The notes under the pieces were generated by a model that saw nothing but the letters and a program-made list of their open reading frames with translations, had not been told where the DNA came from and did no database searches. The position numbers and the translations under genes are program-made. Shown here piece after piece: positions 26,927-35,345 of a DNA stretch of 64,000 nt; the first letter of the stretch is position 1, and each line of letters starts with the position of its first letter. The stretch is from Thalassospiraceae bacterium LMO-SO8. Its GTDB lineage: Bacteria; Pseudomonadota; Alphaproteobacteria; Rhodospirillales; Casp-alpha2. The DNA lies in the NCBI GenBank assembly GCA_031655335.1, contig CP134226.1, positions 2,684,001-2,748,000 on the forward strand, read 5' to 3'.

Positions 26927-28567
26927 TTACGCTTCCTGGTACATCCAGGCCCGAATGATGGAAAGGGCCTCTTCCGGGTGTTTCTCGACGATCTCGCCGA
27001 CCTTCTTGACCGAGGACGCCTTGACCCGGCCCTCGACGCGGTCGATGTCGATGAGTTCCTCGAACTGCTCCTCTTCCATTTCGGCCGGGGCGGGCGCCGA
27101 CGGTCCGCCCAGAAGACCGGCGGCATGGGAACTGGTATCCGCCAGCAGGCGGCCCGCGGCCTCCTGCGCCGACGGAATGGATTCGAATGCCCGGCTGACC
27201 AGCGGCCGCACGACCAGCAGGATCACCAGGATACCCAGGATACTCAGAACCAGGATTTCCGCCAAGCGCAGCAGATCGTTCTTGCCCAGGCCGAAGAACA
27301 ATTCCAGGGGCTCTTCAAATTTGACCGGCGAGGTGAATTCCATGTTCACGACCTCGACGGAATCGCCGCGGTCGGCGTCGAAACCGATGGTCGAGCGCAC
27401 AAGGGTGGACAGCAGTTCCATTTGTTCCGCGGGGCGGGGCGTATAGGTCGGGTTGCCGTCCTTGTCCTTGCCCTGAATCCCGTTGACCAGGACCGCGACG
27501 GTAACCCGCTTGAGGGCGCCGTCGGTTTTCACGTGGTTGACGGTCTTCTTCGAGATTTCGAAGTTGACCGTTTCCTCGGTCGAGCTTTCGTCGGATTGGG
27601 CGCGGGCACCTTCGCCGCCGCCGGGGGCGGCGTCGGGCAGGTTGGTGCCCACGGTGACGGCATCGGTTTCCGATTCCTGATTTCGGGCGGCCCGTTCCAC
27701 GGTCTGGGTCGACCGCACGACCTGGCCGTCCGGGTTATAGATTTCTTCGGTGGTGGACACCCGGTCGAAATCCATATCGGCATTGACTTCGGCCCGGACG
27801 TTTCCGAAACCAACAGTCTTTTCAAGGAGTTCTTCGATCGTGCGCGCCATGCGGGCCTCGACGCCGCGGCGTCGTTCCTCATTCTTGGCGGCGATCGTGT
27901 TGACCGACTGGTCGTCTTCGAACCCGGGTGACAGCAACTTGCCCTTGTCGTCGATGATCGTGATGCGGCCCGGTTTCAGACCCGGCACGGCGGAGGCCAC
28001 CAGGTTCTGCACGGCGGAGACCTGTTCGTGGTCCAGGCGCTTGTTGCTGCGCATGGCCAGCACGACCGAGGCGCTGGGTTGCTGTTCTTCGCGGGAAAAC
28101 AGTTGCCGGCGGGGCATGACAAGATGCACGCGGGCACGATGGACGATGTCCATGGACTGAATGGTGCGGCCCAGTTCGCCTTCCAGGGCGCGGCGCAGGT
28201 TGACGTTCTGCAGGAAATCGGTGGTGCCCAGGGTGTCGGTCTCGTCGAAAATCTCGAACCCGACCTTGCCGCCCACGGGCAGGCCGCGGTCGGCCATTTT
28301 CAACCGTAATTCCAAAGCCTTATCAGCCGGAACCCAGACCGAGGTGCCCTGGTCACGGACTTCGGCGGGAAAGCCCAGACGGCCGACTTCCGCGGCGATG
28401 GTATTTGAATCGGTGGTGTTCAGTTCACTGAACAGAAGCGCCATATTGGGTTGGCCCAGCTTGGTCAGCAGGAAGATGAAGAACCCGAGCATCAGGAACA
28501 TCACCCCGCCCATCATGGCGAGGCGAACCGGTCCCAGACCGCGCATTGCTTGAGTAAGTGCTTCCAC
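26927..28567 (-). CDS. fliF: Flagellar MS-ring protein FliF
   Basis: This 546-residue inner-membrane ring protein has a first membrane segment at about 18-37 and a second at about 430-455, with the YscJ/FliF ring-building domains between. The cytoplasmic C-terminal tail contacts FliG. The start is GTG at 28567 with GGGGGA six bases upstream; an ATG seven codons later is the alternative. It leads a ten-gene operon reaching to 16424. Confidence 0.96.
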   Translation of the reverse strand: MEALTQAMRGLGPVRLAMMGGVMFLMLGFFIFLLTKLGQPNMALLFSELNTTDSNTIAAEVGRLGFPAEVRDQGTSVWVPADKALELRLKMADRGLPVGGKVGFEIFDETDTLGTTDFLQNVNLRRALEGELGRTIQSMDIVHRARVHLVMPRRQLFSREEQQPSASVVLAMRSNKRLDHEQVSAVQNLVASAVPGLKPGRITIIDDKGKLLSPGFEDDQSVNTIAAKNEERRRGVEARMARTIEELLEKTVGFGNVRAEVNADMDFDRVSTTEEIYNPDGQVVRSTQTVERAARNQESETDAVTVGTNLPDAAPGGGEGARAQSDESSTEETVNFEISKKTVNHVKTDGALKRVTVAVLVNGIQGKDKDGNPTYTPRPAEQMELLSTLVRSTIGFDADRGDSVEVVNMEFTSPVKFEEPLELFFGLGKNDLLRLAEILVLSILGILVILLVVRPLVSRAFESIPSAQEAAGRLLADTSSHAAGLLGGPSAPAPAEMEEEQFEELIDIDRVEGRVKASSVKKVGEIVEKHPEEALSIIRAWMYQEA

Positions 28568-28701
28568 TTGCGTCCCCCGTGGTTGCAGGAGTGTAAACCG
28601 GCTGGTTTCCCCAAACGGCTCCGGGCGTTATGCAGCGCCCTGAACGATCAGGAATTCCGTTATTTGCAGGTTATTGGGGGGGCGGTGAACAAGTGGTTAA
28701 C

Positions 28702-28722
28702 GGTGGGCAATTTTTGCCCACC
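28702..28722. promoter_or_regulatory. ftr-like palindrome upstream of fliF
   Basis: GGTGGGCAA-TTT-TTGCCCACC is a perfect 9-bp inverted repeat about three T, sharing the core CAAAAATTGCC with sites at 1440 and 37340. It lies 135-155 bases upstream of fliF, beside TTAACCAC, a near match to the CtrA half-site TTAACCAT. No correctly spaced sigma-54 promoter is seen here. This fits the Caulobacter scheme, in which FlbD represses fliF rather than activating it. It is also just downstream of sciP but has no T-run on that strand, so it is unlikely to be a terminator. Confidence 0.6.
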
Positions 28723-28737
28723 TGGGGACCGGCGCCG

Positions 28738-29094
28738 TCAGTTGCGGACGACGAGGTCCGGGCGCTGCGACTTGCGCTGCGCGATGTTGCGGTACACCTG
28801 AGTCCGGGTCGTGTGCAGACCCTTGAGGCCGTGATCGTCGATCAGGCGTTCCCAGGTACGGTATTCGTCCTCGGACAGGGAATAGCGCCGGCAGGCATCC
28901 TGTAGGGACAATAGCCCTCCGCGCACGGCGGAGACGACTTCGGCCTTGCGCCGGGCGACCCATCGTTTGGTGCCGGGCGGGGGCAGGTCCTCCAACCGCA
29001 TGGGTTGTCCCAGCGGGCTCAGCGGTTCGACGTTGCCGCCTCCGGCTGAACGTCCGTTCCGAGCATCCTGATTGTGGCGCTTGAGCAAGGTCAT
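28738..29094 (-). CDS. sciP: SciP-like inhibitor of CtrA (DUF1153)
   Basis: This 118-residue protein has a DUF1153 core at about residues 25-110, with PLSPLGQPMRLEDLPPPGTK and the RWVARRKAEVVSAVRGGLLS helix-turn-helix stretch. In Caulobacter SciP binds CtrA and blocks RNA polymerase recruitment at CtrA promoters. It has about 20 more N-terminal residues than Caulobacter SciP. A CtrA-type double box lies about 80 bases upstream, consistent with a negative feedback loop. It sits just upstream of the fliF operon. Confidence 0.9.
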   Translation of the reverse strand: MTLLKRHNQDARNGRSAGGGNVEPLSPLGQPMRLEDLPPPGTKRWVARRKAEVVSAVRGGLLSLQDACRRYSLSEDEYRTWERLIDDHGLKGLHTTRTQVYRNIAQRKSQRPDLVVRN

Positions 29095-29173
29095 GATGGC
29101 AACTCGTGTTCCGTCTTCCCTGGCGGCGGTGTGTCCGCTTGTCCGTTGTGAAGCCCAGTTTAGGGGCCGGATC

Positions 29174-29202
29174 TTTAAAGAAAGGCTAAAGAGCAGCGTT
29201 AA
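29174..29202 (-). promoter_or_regulatory. CtrA-type double box upstream of sciP
   Basis: TTAA-AGAAAGG-CTAA (29175-29189) matches TTAA-N7-TTAA with one mismatch, and a further TTAA follows at 29199. The 28-base element recurs almost unchanged (24 of 28) at 31910-31937. CtrA control of sciP is known in Caulobacter; here it is inferred from the motif. Confidence 0.6.
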
Positions 29203-29364
29203 TTTTTCCTGAATTCGGGATAGACCGTCGAACTTCCGGGCAAGAGTGGGGGGCGCATGCGCCGGCCACTAAGAAGGCACGACAAGGCGACCCCTTTGGC
29301 GGGTGGATCGTGGAATGAGCATGGAAATGGTGCACGACAACCCGGCCGCGCGACGGCAAAATGG

Positions 29365-30087
29365 CTAGGGCAAGGCGCGGTGGAGCCGAGAGATTTCACG
29401 CCCAAGTCGGACCATTTCCGCGAATTCTTCAGGCGTGGCGCTCAGCGCATGGTCCTTGACCACCTGCGATGCCTTGTTCAGCGTGAAATGCTTCTCGATG
29501 AATTGAGCGCCCCGGGCGATCGCCATCAGGGCTGCGGCAGACCCCTGATAATGGCAGCTGTATCCGAAATACGTATCTTCGCCGTACCGCTCGGGGAATC
29601 CCACGAGATCTTCGGGAAAGCTCGGATAGTGGGAGCGGCAGAATATGTAGCGCAGGTTTCCCCCTGGGGCACCGAAGGGCCAGTCTTCGCCGGTCCACAT
29701 GCCAAGCGAGACGAAGGTCTCTTTTCCGGAATCAATCAAGCGCCGGACCAGGTCCGGATGATCGATGACGGTGCGCGAGGCAACCTTGTATCTGGAAAGG
29801 CCCGCTGCTTCCGCAAGCGGCAGGGCTTCCGGCTTGATGATCGAGGCCAACAACTCGATTTCATGGAAATCGCACCATTTGCGCAATTCGATCGCGCGTT
29901 CCGGGGTGATGCAGTTGATTTCGTCCGGTTTGTCGCGCCAGCCAAACTGAAACTTCGCGACGTCGGCGCCGGCAGCCTTTGCGCGGCGGATCATCTCGTA
30001 CACGAGATTGAAGTTTCCGTCGTGATTAACGCCGATTTCGGCAACGAAAAGTGGAGTGGTCAATGGAGTATACCTTGTTGATGTCAC
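29365..30087 (-). CDS. NeuB-like nonulosonate synthase lacking the SAF domain
   Basis: This 240-residue TIM-barrel protein of the sialic/legionaminic/pseudaminic acid synthase family would join phosphoenolpyruvate to an amino-sugar. Visible motifs are AEIGVNHDGNF, AKFQF, CRSHYPSFPED and FIEKHFTLNKASQVVKDH. Full enzymes have about 340 residues with a C-terminal antifreeze-like (SAF) domain that reaches into the partner's active site; this one stops after the barrel. Several motif positions also deviate from the usual. It may therefore be inactive or need a partner. The GTG start overlaps the stop of the upstream glycosyltransferase/NeuA gene (GTGA). Confidence 0.75.
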   Translation of the reverse strand: MTSTRYTPLTTPLFVAEIGVNHDGNFNLVYEMIRRAKAAGADVAKFQFGWRDKPDEINCITPERAIELRKWCDFHEIELLASIIKPEALPLAEAAGLSRYKVASRTVIDHPDLVRRLIDSGKETFVSLGMWTGEDWPFGAPGGNLRYIFCRSHYPSFPEDLVGFPERYGEDTYFGYSCHYQGSAAALMAIARGAQFIEKHFTLNKASQVVKDHALSATPEEFAEMVRLGREISRLHRALP

Positions 30088-31544
30088 AAAACGTTTTCGA
30101 TGATCAGGCGAACCAGTTGGAAATCTTCCGGAGTGCGGATCCGGTAACTATGGAGCATCGGCATCAGGAAGTGGCCGACGCGGGATCCGCGAAAACTATC
30201 CTTTGTGATCGCTTCTCTCCAGGCGACCCGGATCGCCCGATTGTCCGCATAAAGGGCATCACGTTCAAACCGAAGCTGCATGTGCCGATCTCGGGAGACC
30301 GGCGTTAGGCCGTTCGAACCGTGAATGTAATGAAAGTCGGAATCCTCGTATACGCTGACGACACTGTCGGTGTTGTGGACCTGGAGTGTATTGACCGCGT
30401 TCTTGACATGGTCGGCGGTTAACAGAGGCGCGTTCGAATTGATGAATGCAACGATGTCCGGGTTCTTGCCATGGGTCGCTTCCAGGTCTTCCAACGCATG
30501 GTGAATGACGTGCTCGGCTTTGGCGAAATCGTCGCAAAGTTCCGGCGGGCGCTTGATCACCAGTACGTCGGGATGCCGCTTTTCGCAGTACTCGAACACT
30601 TCCTGGGCATCCGTCGTGACAACGATCTGGTCGAACACTTCGCTGTTGCGCGCGACATCCACAGTGTAGTCGATCAGGGGCTTGCCCTTGATTTCCCGGA
30701 GCGCAAGACCGGGCAGCCCCGGATAGCTGTATTTGGCGCCGATCAATCCTACGGTCGTGAGTTGGACGCCGTTCTGCCGCCGGCTGCTTCGATTGACGTG
30801 GGCGGCCCGGATTTCCGACTGCGCGGACAAGATCAGGTTGGTGTCGCGGCTGAGCGAGGCCCCGTGTTGCCGGTAAAAGAACAGAGGCGTGCTGACGTTG
30901 GCGACCGGATAGCGTCCAACGATCCTCAGCCAGATGTCATATCCGTCCTGCGCTTTGAGGCTTTCGTCATAACCGCCGATCGACTTCAGCACCCGCTTTC
31001 GGATCATCGTGCAGGCGCCATGAGCGGGCAGGTCTAAGACCTTGACCTCGCGCCCGATTTTTTTTCGGATGTCGACATCGATGAGTTCCCCGCCTTCGCC
31101 GACATAGAAATAATTGGGATACACCAGTGCGATTTCAGGATTTTTTATGAGGTAGGCCGACAGCACCAGCAGGGCGTTTTCATCCAGGTAGTCATCGGCA
31201 TCAAGGCGCATGATGAAATCGCCCCTTGCCTCCTGTATCGCGCGGTTGGCGCAATACTGTAGGCCCCGTGCCTCTTCGTTCTTGAAGACCCGTATCTTGT
31301 TCGGCGCGATCTGCGCGTAATGCCGTGCGATCTCTTCGCTTTCGTCCGTCGGACAATCGAGGAAGATCAAGATCTCCCAATCATCCATGGTTTGGCTGAA
31401 AACGCTTTCGATGGCCTCTCTCATGAAGCGGCCGTAGCTGCGCGTGGGTATGTAGACACTGACTTTGGGACGATGGAACGCCTGCGTTTGCGACAGGAGG
31501 GGTTTTCCCAGTCCAGCGCCAGAATGCGAATGATCGTTTTTCAT
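30084..31544 (-). CDS. GT2 glycosyltransferase fused to a NeuA-like cytidylyltransferase
   Basis: This 486-residue fusion has a GT-A family 2 domain at about residues 26-250 with DAD metal motif in RLDADDY (115-117). A cytidylyltransferase-like domain follows from about 265 to the end. The nucleotide loop, normally like PARGGSKGxPxKN, reads GAKYSYPGLPGLALREI, so the CMP-transfer activity may be altered. The fusion suggests activation and transfer of one nonulosonate-type sugar by a single protein. I use the ATG at 31544 with GGGACG upstream. A CtrA-type box lies about 370 bases upstream. No membrane segment is seen. Confidence 0.8.
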   Translation of the reverse strand: MKNDHSHSGAGLGKPLLSQTQAFHRPKVSVYIPTRSYGRFMREAIESVFSQTMDDWEILIFLDCPTDESEEIARHYAQIAPNKIRVFKNEEARGLQYCANRAIQEARGDFIMRLDADDYLDENALLVLSAYLIKNPEIALVYPNYFYVGEGGELIDVDIRKKIGREVKVLDLPAHGACTMIRKRVLKSIGGYDESLKAQDGYDIWLRIVGRYPVANVSTPLFFYRQHGASLSRDTNLILSAQSEIRAAHVNRSSRRQNGVQLTTVGLIGAKYSYPGLPGLALREIKGKPLIDYTVDVARNSEVFDQIVVTTDAQEVFEYCEKRHPDVLVIKRPPELCDDFAKAEHVIHHALEDLEATHGKNPDIVAFINSNAPLLTADHVKNAVNTLQVHNTDSVVSVYEDSDFHYIHGSNGLTPVSRDRHMQLRFERDALYADNRAIRVAWREAITKDSFRGSRVGHFLMPMLHSYRIRTPEDFQLVRLIIENVL

Positions 31545-31908
31545 GTTTCGTCCCGTCGCAGCCGCCGGAGAACATTCAGACGGCAGGCTTGTAAAGGTCG
31601 GGCAGAGATCAATCGACCGAACATCAAGGGGCGCCTGAATCCGGTTTGGAAAGCGGAATTGGCTTCCGGTTGAGCAGGGCGCCGGGGCCCATCGGGGCAC
31701 TGCTTGAGGTGGCCTTTCGACTGTTTGCAGAAATGGGCGCATCGGGCTGGAAATACCCTGCGTAAGATCAATCCGATTCGTCTCCGTCTTGTCGATTGCC
31801 CAAGGGGGGGCAGCATTTTTGCCTTGGTTTCGATACATTTGCAAATCGCTTCCACTACGAACAGCATCGGTGGAAAGATTCCACGCCGCGTATATGTTGC
31901 GATTTATT

Positions 31909-31937
31909 GTTAAAGAAAGGCTAAAGACCCGCCTTAA
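31909..31937 (-). promoter_or_regulatory. CtrA-type double box upstream of the GT/NeuA gene
   Basis: TTAA-AGAAAGG-CTAA (31910-31924) and a further TTAA at 31934-31937 repeat the arrangement upstream of sciP, with the first 18 bases identical. The only downstream genes on that strand are the GT/NeuA fusion and the NeuB-like gene, which suggests CtrA control of glycosylation. Confidence 0.55.
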
Positions 31938-31983
31938 CTTGCCCGGATTTTGAGTTCGTTTCCAATATGGAAACGGTCAAGAA

Positions 31984-32026
31984 AAAGGCCCTGGAACCCG
32001 CTGTTTCTTGGGTTCCAGGGCCTTTA
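31984..32026 (-). terminator. Terminator of the fliK-flgD-flgE operon
   Basis: AAAGGCCCTGGAACCC pairs with GGGTTCCAGGGCCTTT over 16 bp around a ten-base loop. On the minus strand it is followed by a T-run. It lies about 30 bases after the flgE stop. Confidence 0.9.
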
Positions 32027-32058
32027 TTCGTTGCCGGCGCCTAGCCAACCGTTACGGG

Positions 32059-34461
32059 TTAACGGAGCCGGACCAGTTCGTCGAGCATTTCGTCCGCCGT
32101 GGTGATGATCTTGGTGGCGGCGGAGAAGGCGCGCTGCACGACGATCATCTTGGTGAATTCTTCCCCGATGTCGACGGTCGAGGCTTCAAGCGCCGACTGG
32201 GTGATGGCGCCGGCGGGGCCGGAGTTGGCGGACCGCAGGGTCGGATCGCCCGAGGCCTGGGTCGAGTTGAACACGTTCCCCGTGCGCGAGCCCAGTTCGT
32301 TGACGTTGACGAAGGTGGCGATCGGGATCTTGAACACAGGGCGGGTTTCGCCGTTGTCGAACAGGGCGGTGATCAGGCCGTCTTCCCGCACCGTGATCCC
32401 GGCGAAGGTCCCGAATTGCGAGCCGTCCTGTTCGATGAAGCCCGGGGTGAATTCATCGCCGAACTGGGTCAGGCCGTCGGCGATGCCGATGGTCCCGAAA
32501 TCCAGGGACACCTGATCCGTGTTCGCCGGGTCATCGTCAAAGTTGGCGGCGCCGTTGGAGAAGCCCAACATCTCGATTTCCGACACCGCGATATTCGACG
32601 GAAGACCGGAGGAATCGAAGGTGATGGCGGCGGTCTTGTTGATGGTGAAGGCACTGCCGTCCGTCAGGTCCGCGCCCGTGAAGTCGATGGCGGTATTGCC
32701 GTCCGGCCCGGTCGGCAGGGTCGTCGTGCCGCCGGAGTTGGCGAAACCGCTCGAGAAGGTAACGTCATAGGTTCCCGACGTCAGGGTGTTCAGGACGAGC
32801 GTGTCCGTGATCGTGAAGTCGGCGGCTTCCGTGGCGTTGCTCGCCAAGCGGCGGCGGACGGTGGAGGCGCCGGAGGCGAACTCCGGATCGTTGGATTCAA
32901 TCGACGTTTCCAGGGCGATCAGGACATCCCGGATATTCGCCGCGGTCGTCGAGCCGGCGAGGCCCGTGATATCGACCAGGTTGGAGCCGACGATGGACTG
33001 GACCGCATCGGTATCGAATTCGTAGACGATGCCGTTGATGGTGATGGCATCGCCGTCGTCAGGTGTGCGCGTGAATTTGAATTGGAACTGGTCCTGATAC
33101 AGATTGTCGATCTGCTTGACCGTGTAGGACTCGGTCTGTTTGGTCGCCGCGGCGCCGCCCGACGTCAGCAGACCCGACGGATCGACCACGATGGATCCGG
33201 TCCCGTCCTCGGCGAACCGCACGGTCGACGCGTTGAACGGCGAGACCGAAATCCGGTTGTTCGTGAACCCGCCGTGGTTGGCGAAATCCGAGTCCGAGCT
33301 TTTCACCTTGTTGACAAGCGCGGTGACGAAGTTCGCGGTCGTCGAGGCCGAACTGGTATCGACGATCTTCAGGGTGTCGGTGTCGTCCGGGGTGATGCTG
33401 GCGCCGGTGTTCACGGGGCCTTCGTTGGCCAGCGGGCCGTCGACGGTAACGGTAAGGCCGTTGGCGCTGACCGATTGAATGATAAACGTGCCGTTGTTAC
33501 CGGCGGTGCCGGCGACCGTGATTTCATCGCCCGGCGCAAGGGCGGAGAAGGTGCCCGCCGTGACGGCCGTAATTGTTTCCGCAGGCGTGGCGAAGGTGAG
33601 GGTGTTGGTCGTGTTCGGCGTGAAGGTGCCGAAATTCTGGAACCGATATTCGATGCCGTCGATGGAAATCGACGACCGGTTGGCAGGAATGGATTGGAAT
33701 TCGACCTGGCCGCGGCTGTCGAAGGTGTTGCCGTTGGCGTCTTCCAGGGTCAGGACGTCCGTGCCCGAAGGCGGATCGACAGCCAGATCCCACTGGTTGT
33801 CGCGGCCGCCGCGGGTGTACTGGAACGAAATCGTCCGCGCGCTGCCCAGGCTGTCGAAGAACTGCACGTCCGAGCGGTGGGTCTGGCCGGCGGTCGCGCT
33901 TGCCGGCAGGTTGGCGCCGACCGCGATGCCCGTGGTCGCCGTCGCCGTGCCGCCGACCCGGTTCAGGTTCACCGTGGTCAGGAAGTCCGTCGAGATGACG
34001 TTGGTGTTGGCGATCAGGATGTCCGGGTTGTTGGGCGTGATGTTGCCGTCCGCATCCACGGGGAAGGCTTGCAGGTAGAAGCCCGCCGTGTTGCGCAGGA
34101 AGCCGTTGTTATCCTGGAAGAACTGGCCCGCCCGGGTGAACAGGTATTCGTTGGACAGCGACGGCGTGGCGGCTTCGTTGACCACGAAGAAGCCCTGGCC
34201 CGAGATGCCCAGGTCGGTCTGCGACGTGGAGGATTGCAGCAGGCCCTGGATGCCGGCGTCGGTTCGGGGCTTGGATTGCACGCCACCGGCCGAAAAGAAC
34301 GTCGACGAGGTCTGCCGGGTGACCAGGGTCTGGAAGTTGACCTGCGTGCCCTTGTAACCGATCGTGTTCACGTTCGTGATGTTGTCGGCGATGGCGCCCA
34401 TGGCGCTGGACTGCGCGGTAAGACCCGACACGCCCGAACTAAGTGCACCAAAAAGACCCAT
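32059..34461 (-). CDS. flgE: Flagellar hook protein FlgE
   Basis: This 800-residue protein forms the hook. The N-terminal rod-type motif (LSSGVSGLTAQSSAMGAIAD, then NITNVNTIGYKG) and the C-terminal helix (TKMIVVQRAFSAATKIITTA) are intact. It is about twice the length of enterobacterial FlgE, the extra being a large Thr/Asp/Gly-rich central region (about 250-650), presumably surface-exposed. AAGGAGG lies eight bases before the ATG. It is the last gene of the operon, ending in a strong terminator. Confidence 0.96.
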   Translation of the reverse strand: MGLFGALSSGVSGLTAQSSAMGAIADNITNVNTIGYKGTQVNFQTLVTRQTSSTFFSAGGVQSKPRTDAGIQGLLQSSTSQTDLGISGQGFFVVNEAATPSLSNEYLFTRAGQFFQDNNGFLRNTAGFYLQAFPVDADGNITPNNPDILIANTNVISTDFLTTVNLNRVGGTATATTGIAVGANLPASATAGQTHRSDVQFFDSLGSARTISFQYTRGGRDNQWDLAVDPPSGTDVLTLEDANGNTFDSRGQVEFQSIPANRSSISIDGIEYRFQNFGTFTPNTTNTLTFATPAETITAVTAGTFSALAPGDEITVAGTAGNNGTFIIQSVSANGLTVTVDGPLANEGPVNTGASITPDDTDTLKIVDTSSASTTANFVTALVNKVKSSDSDFANHGGFTNNRISVSPFNASTVRFAEDGTGSIVVDPSGLLTSGGAAATKQTESYTVKQIDNLYQDQFQFKFTRTPDDGDAITINGIVYEFDTDAVQSIVGSNLVDITGLAGSTTAANIRDVLIALETSIESNDPEFASGASTVRRRLASNATEAADFTITDTLVLNTLTSGTYDVTFSSGFANSGGTTTLPTGPDGNTAIDFTGADLTDGSAFTINKTAAITFDSSGLPSNIAVSEIEMLGFSNGAANFDDDPANTDQVSLDFGTIGIADGLTQFGDEFTPGFIEQDGSQFGTFAGITVREDGLITALFDNGETRPVFKIPIATFVNVNELGSRTGNVFNSTQASGDPTLRSANSGPAGAITQSALEASTVDIGEEFTKMIVVQRAFSAATKIITTADEMLDELVRLR

Positions 34462-34565
34462 GTTACTTCCTCCTTACAATGCCGGTGGAAGGGTTCCAAA
34501 TCCGGCTGTCGTCAGTCCTCGAAATTCGTCTCATGCCCCGGTGTCGGGACCGTCAGTTCACGTCC

Positions 34566-35300
34566 TCAGGTCGCGGCTTGGGGGTCCGGTTCCGGATCAG
34601 GTTCCGGCTCCGGCTCAGGATCCGGCGCCGCCGCCTGCTCCGGCTTCTGCACGGACAGGACGTTGTCCTGATCGACGCGCAGCGGGCCGATGAACAGGGT
34701 GGTTTTGCCGTCCACCACGCCGCCGCCCGTGACACGGCCGAAGGTGGTGTGGAACACGTCGAGCAGATTGCCCTGACGGTCGAAGGCCGTGACCTGCACC
34801 CGGTAAAGACCGTCCGGTTGCAGCTTGCCTTCGTTGGACGTGCCGTCCCATTCCACGGCGTGAATGCCCGGATCCGTCGACCCCTGAGCGGTGAATACCT
34901 GCTTGCCGTCCATGTTCGAGATGGTGATCTGGGTTTCGACCGAACCCAACGGCATGGCGTAGGTGAAGCGTCCGTAACCCTCGTCGAGAACAATGTCCTG
35001 GCCTTCGACTTCGACGATGTTGTCGATGAAGCCGACCAAGCTTGCGAGCTTGTTGGTTTCCTGCACGGCAAGCAGTTTTTCCAGGTTGGAGTTCTGGTAA
35101 ATCTGCTGTTCCACGCTGGCGAACTGCACAAGCTGCGAGGTGAACTGTGTCGCGTCCATGGGATCGAGCGGATCCTGGTGCTGCAACTGGGTTGTCAGCA
35201 GGGTCAGGAAACGGTTCAGGTCCTCTTCCAGGCCCTGGGCGCTTTGCCCCGCTTGGGTATCGGTGTTAACCGAGCCTGAAATTCCGTTGATGATGGACAT
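34566..35300 (-). CDS. flgD: Hook-capping protein FlgD
   Basis: This 244-residue scaffold caps the growing hook. The conserved N-terminal LTLLTTQLQHQDPLDPMD motif (about 32-49) and the FlgD Ig-like/tudor domains are present. A C-terminal PEPEPEPDPEPDP tail beyond the family's usual end is unusual. The start has AGGAAA upstream. It lies between fliK and flgE, with about 45- and 105-base gaps. Confidence 0.95.
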   Translation of the reverse strand: MSIINGISGSVNTDTQAGQSAQGLEEDLNRFLTLLTTQLQHQDPLDPMDATQFTSQLVQFASVEQQIYQNSNLEKLLAVQETNKLASLVGFIDNIVEVEGQDIVLDEGYGRFTYAMPLGSVETQITISNMDGKQVFTAQGSTDPGIHAVEWDGTSNEGKLQPDGLYRVQVTAFDRQGNLLDVFHTTFGRVTGGGVVDGKTTLFIGPLRVDQDNVLSVQKPEQAAAPDPEPEPEPDPEPDPQAAT

Positions 35301-35345
35301 CGATCCGTTTCCTATTCCATGACCTGTTCAGCCGGGGCGTACCCT

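Larger units (their letters stand above)
31545..32058. other. Intergenic region upstream of the GT/NeuA gene
   Basis: This 514-base gap has no convincing gene. It holds the flgE terminator (31984-32026), the CtrA-type box (31909-31937) and an imperfect GGCA-N7-TGCC inverted repeat at 31809-31823. Overall it is less GC-rich than its surroundings near 31830-31930. Confidence 0.5.

Noticed and set aside
28580-28600. GG...GC doublets upstream of fliF suggesting a sigma-54 promoter
   Set aside because: The GG to GC spacing is 11, not the required 10, and the surrounding bases do not match. fliF is CtrA-driven in Caulobacter.
28702-28722. Terminator of sciP
   Set aside because: The hairpin is followed by GTTAACC on the sciP strand, with no T-run. 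The shared core with two promoter sites favours a regulator-binding role.
31809-31823. GGCAGCATTTTTGCC, a possible fourth ftr-like palindrome upstream of the GT/NeuA gene
   Set aside because: The core is interrupted (GCAAAAATGC rather than GCAAAAATTGCC), and no correctly spaced sigma-54 promoter lies within 200 bases downstream.
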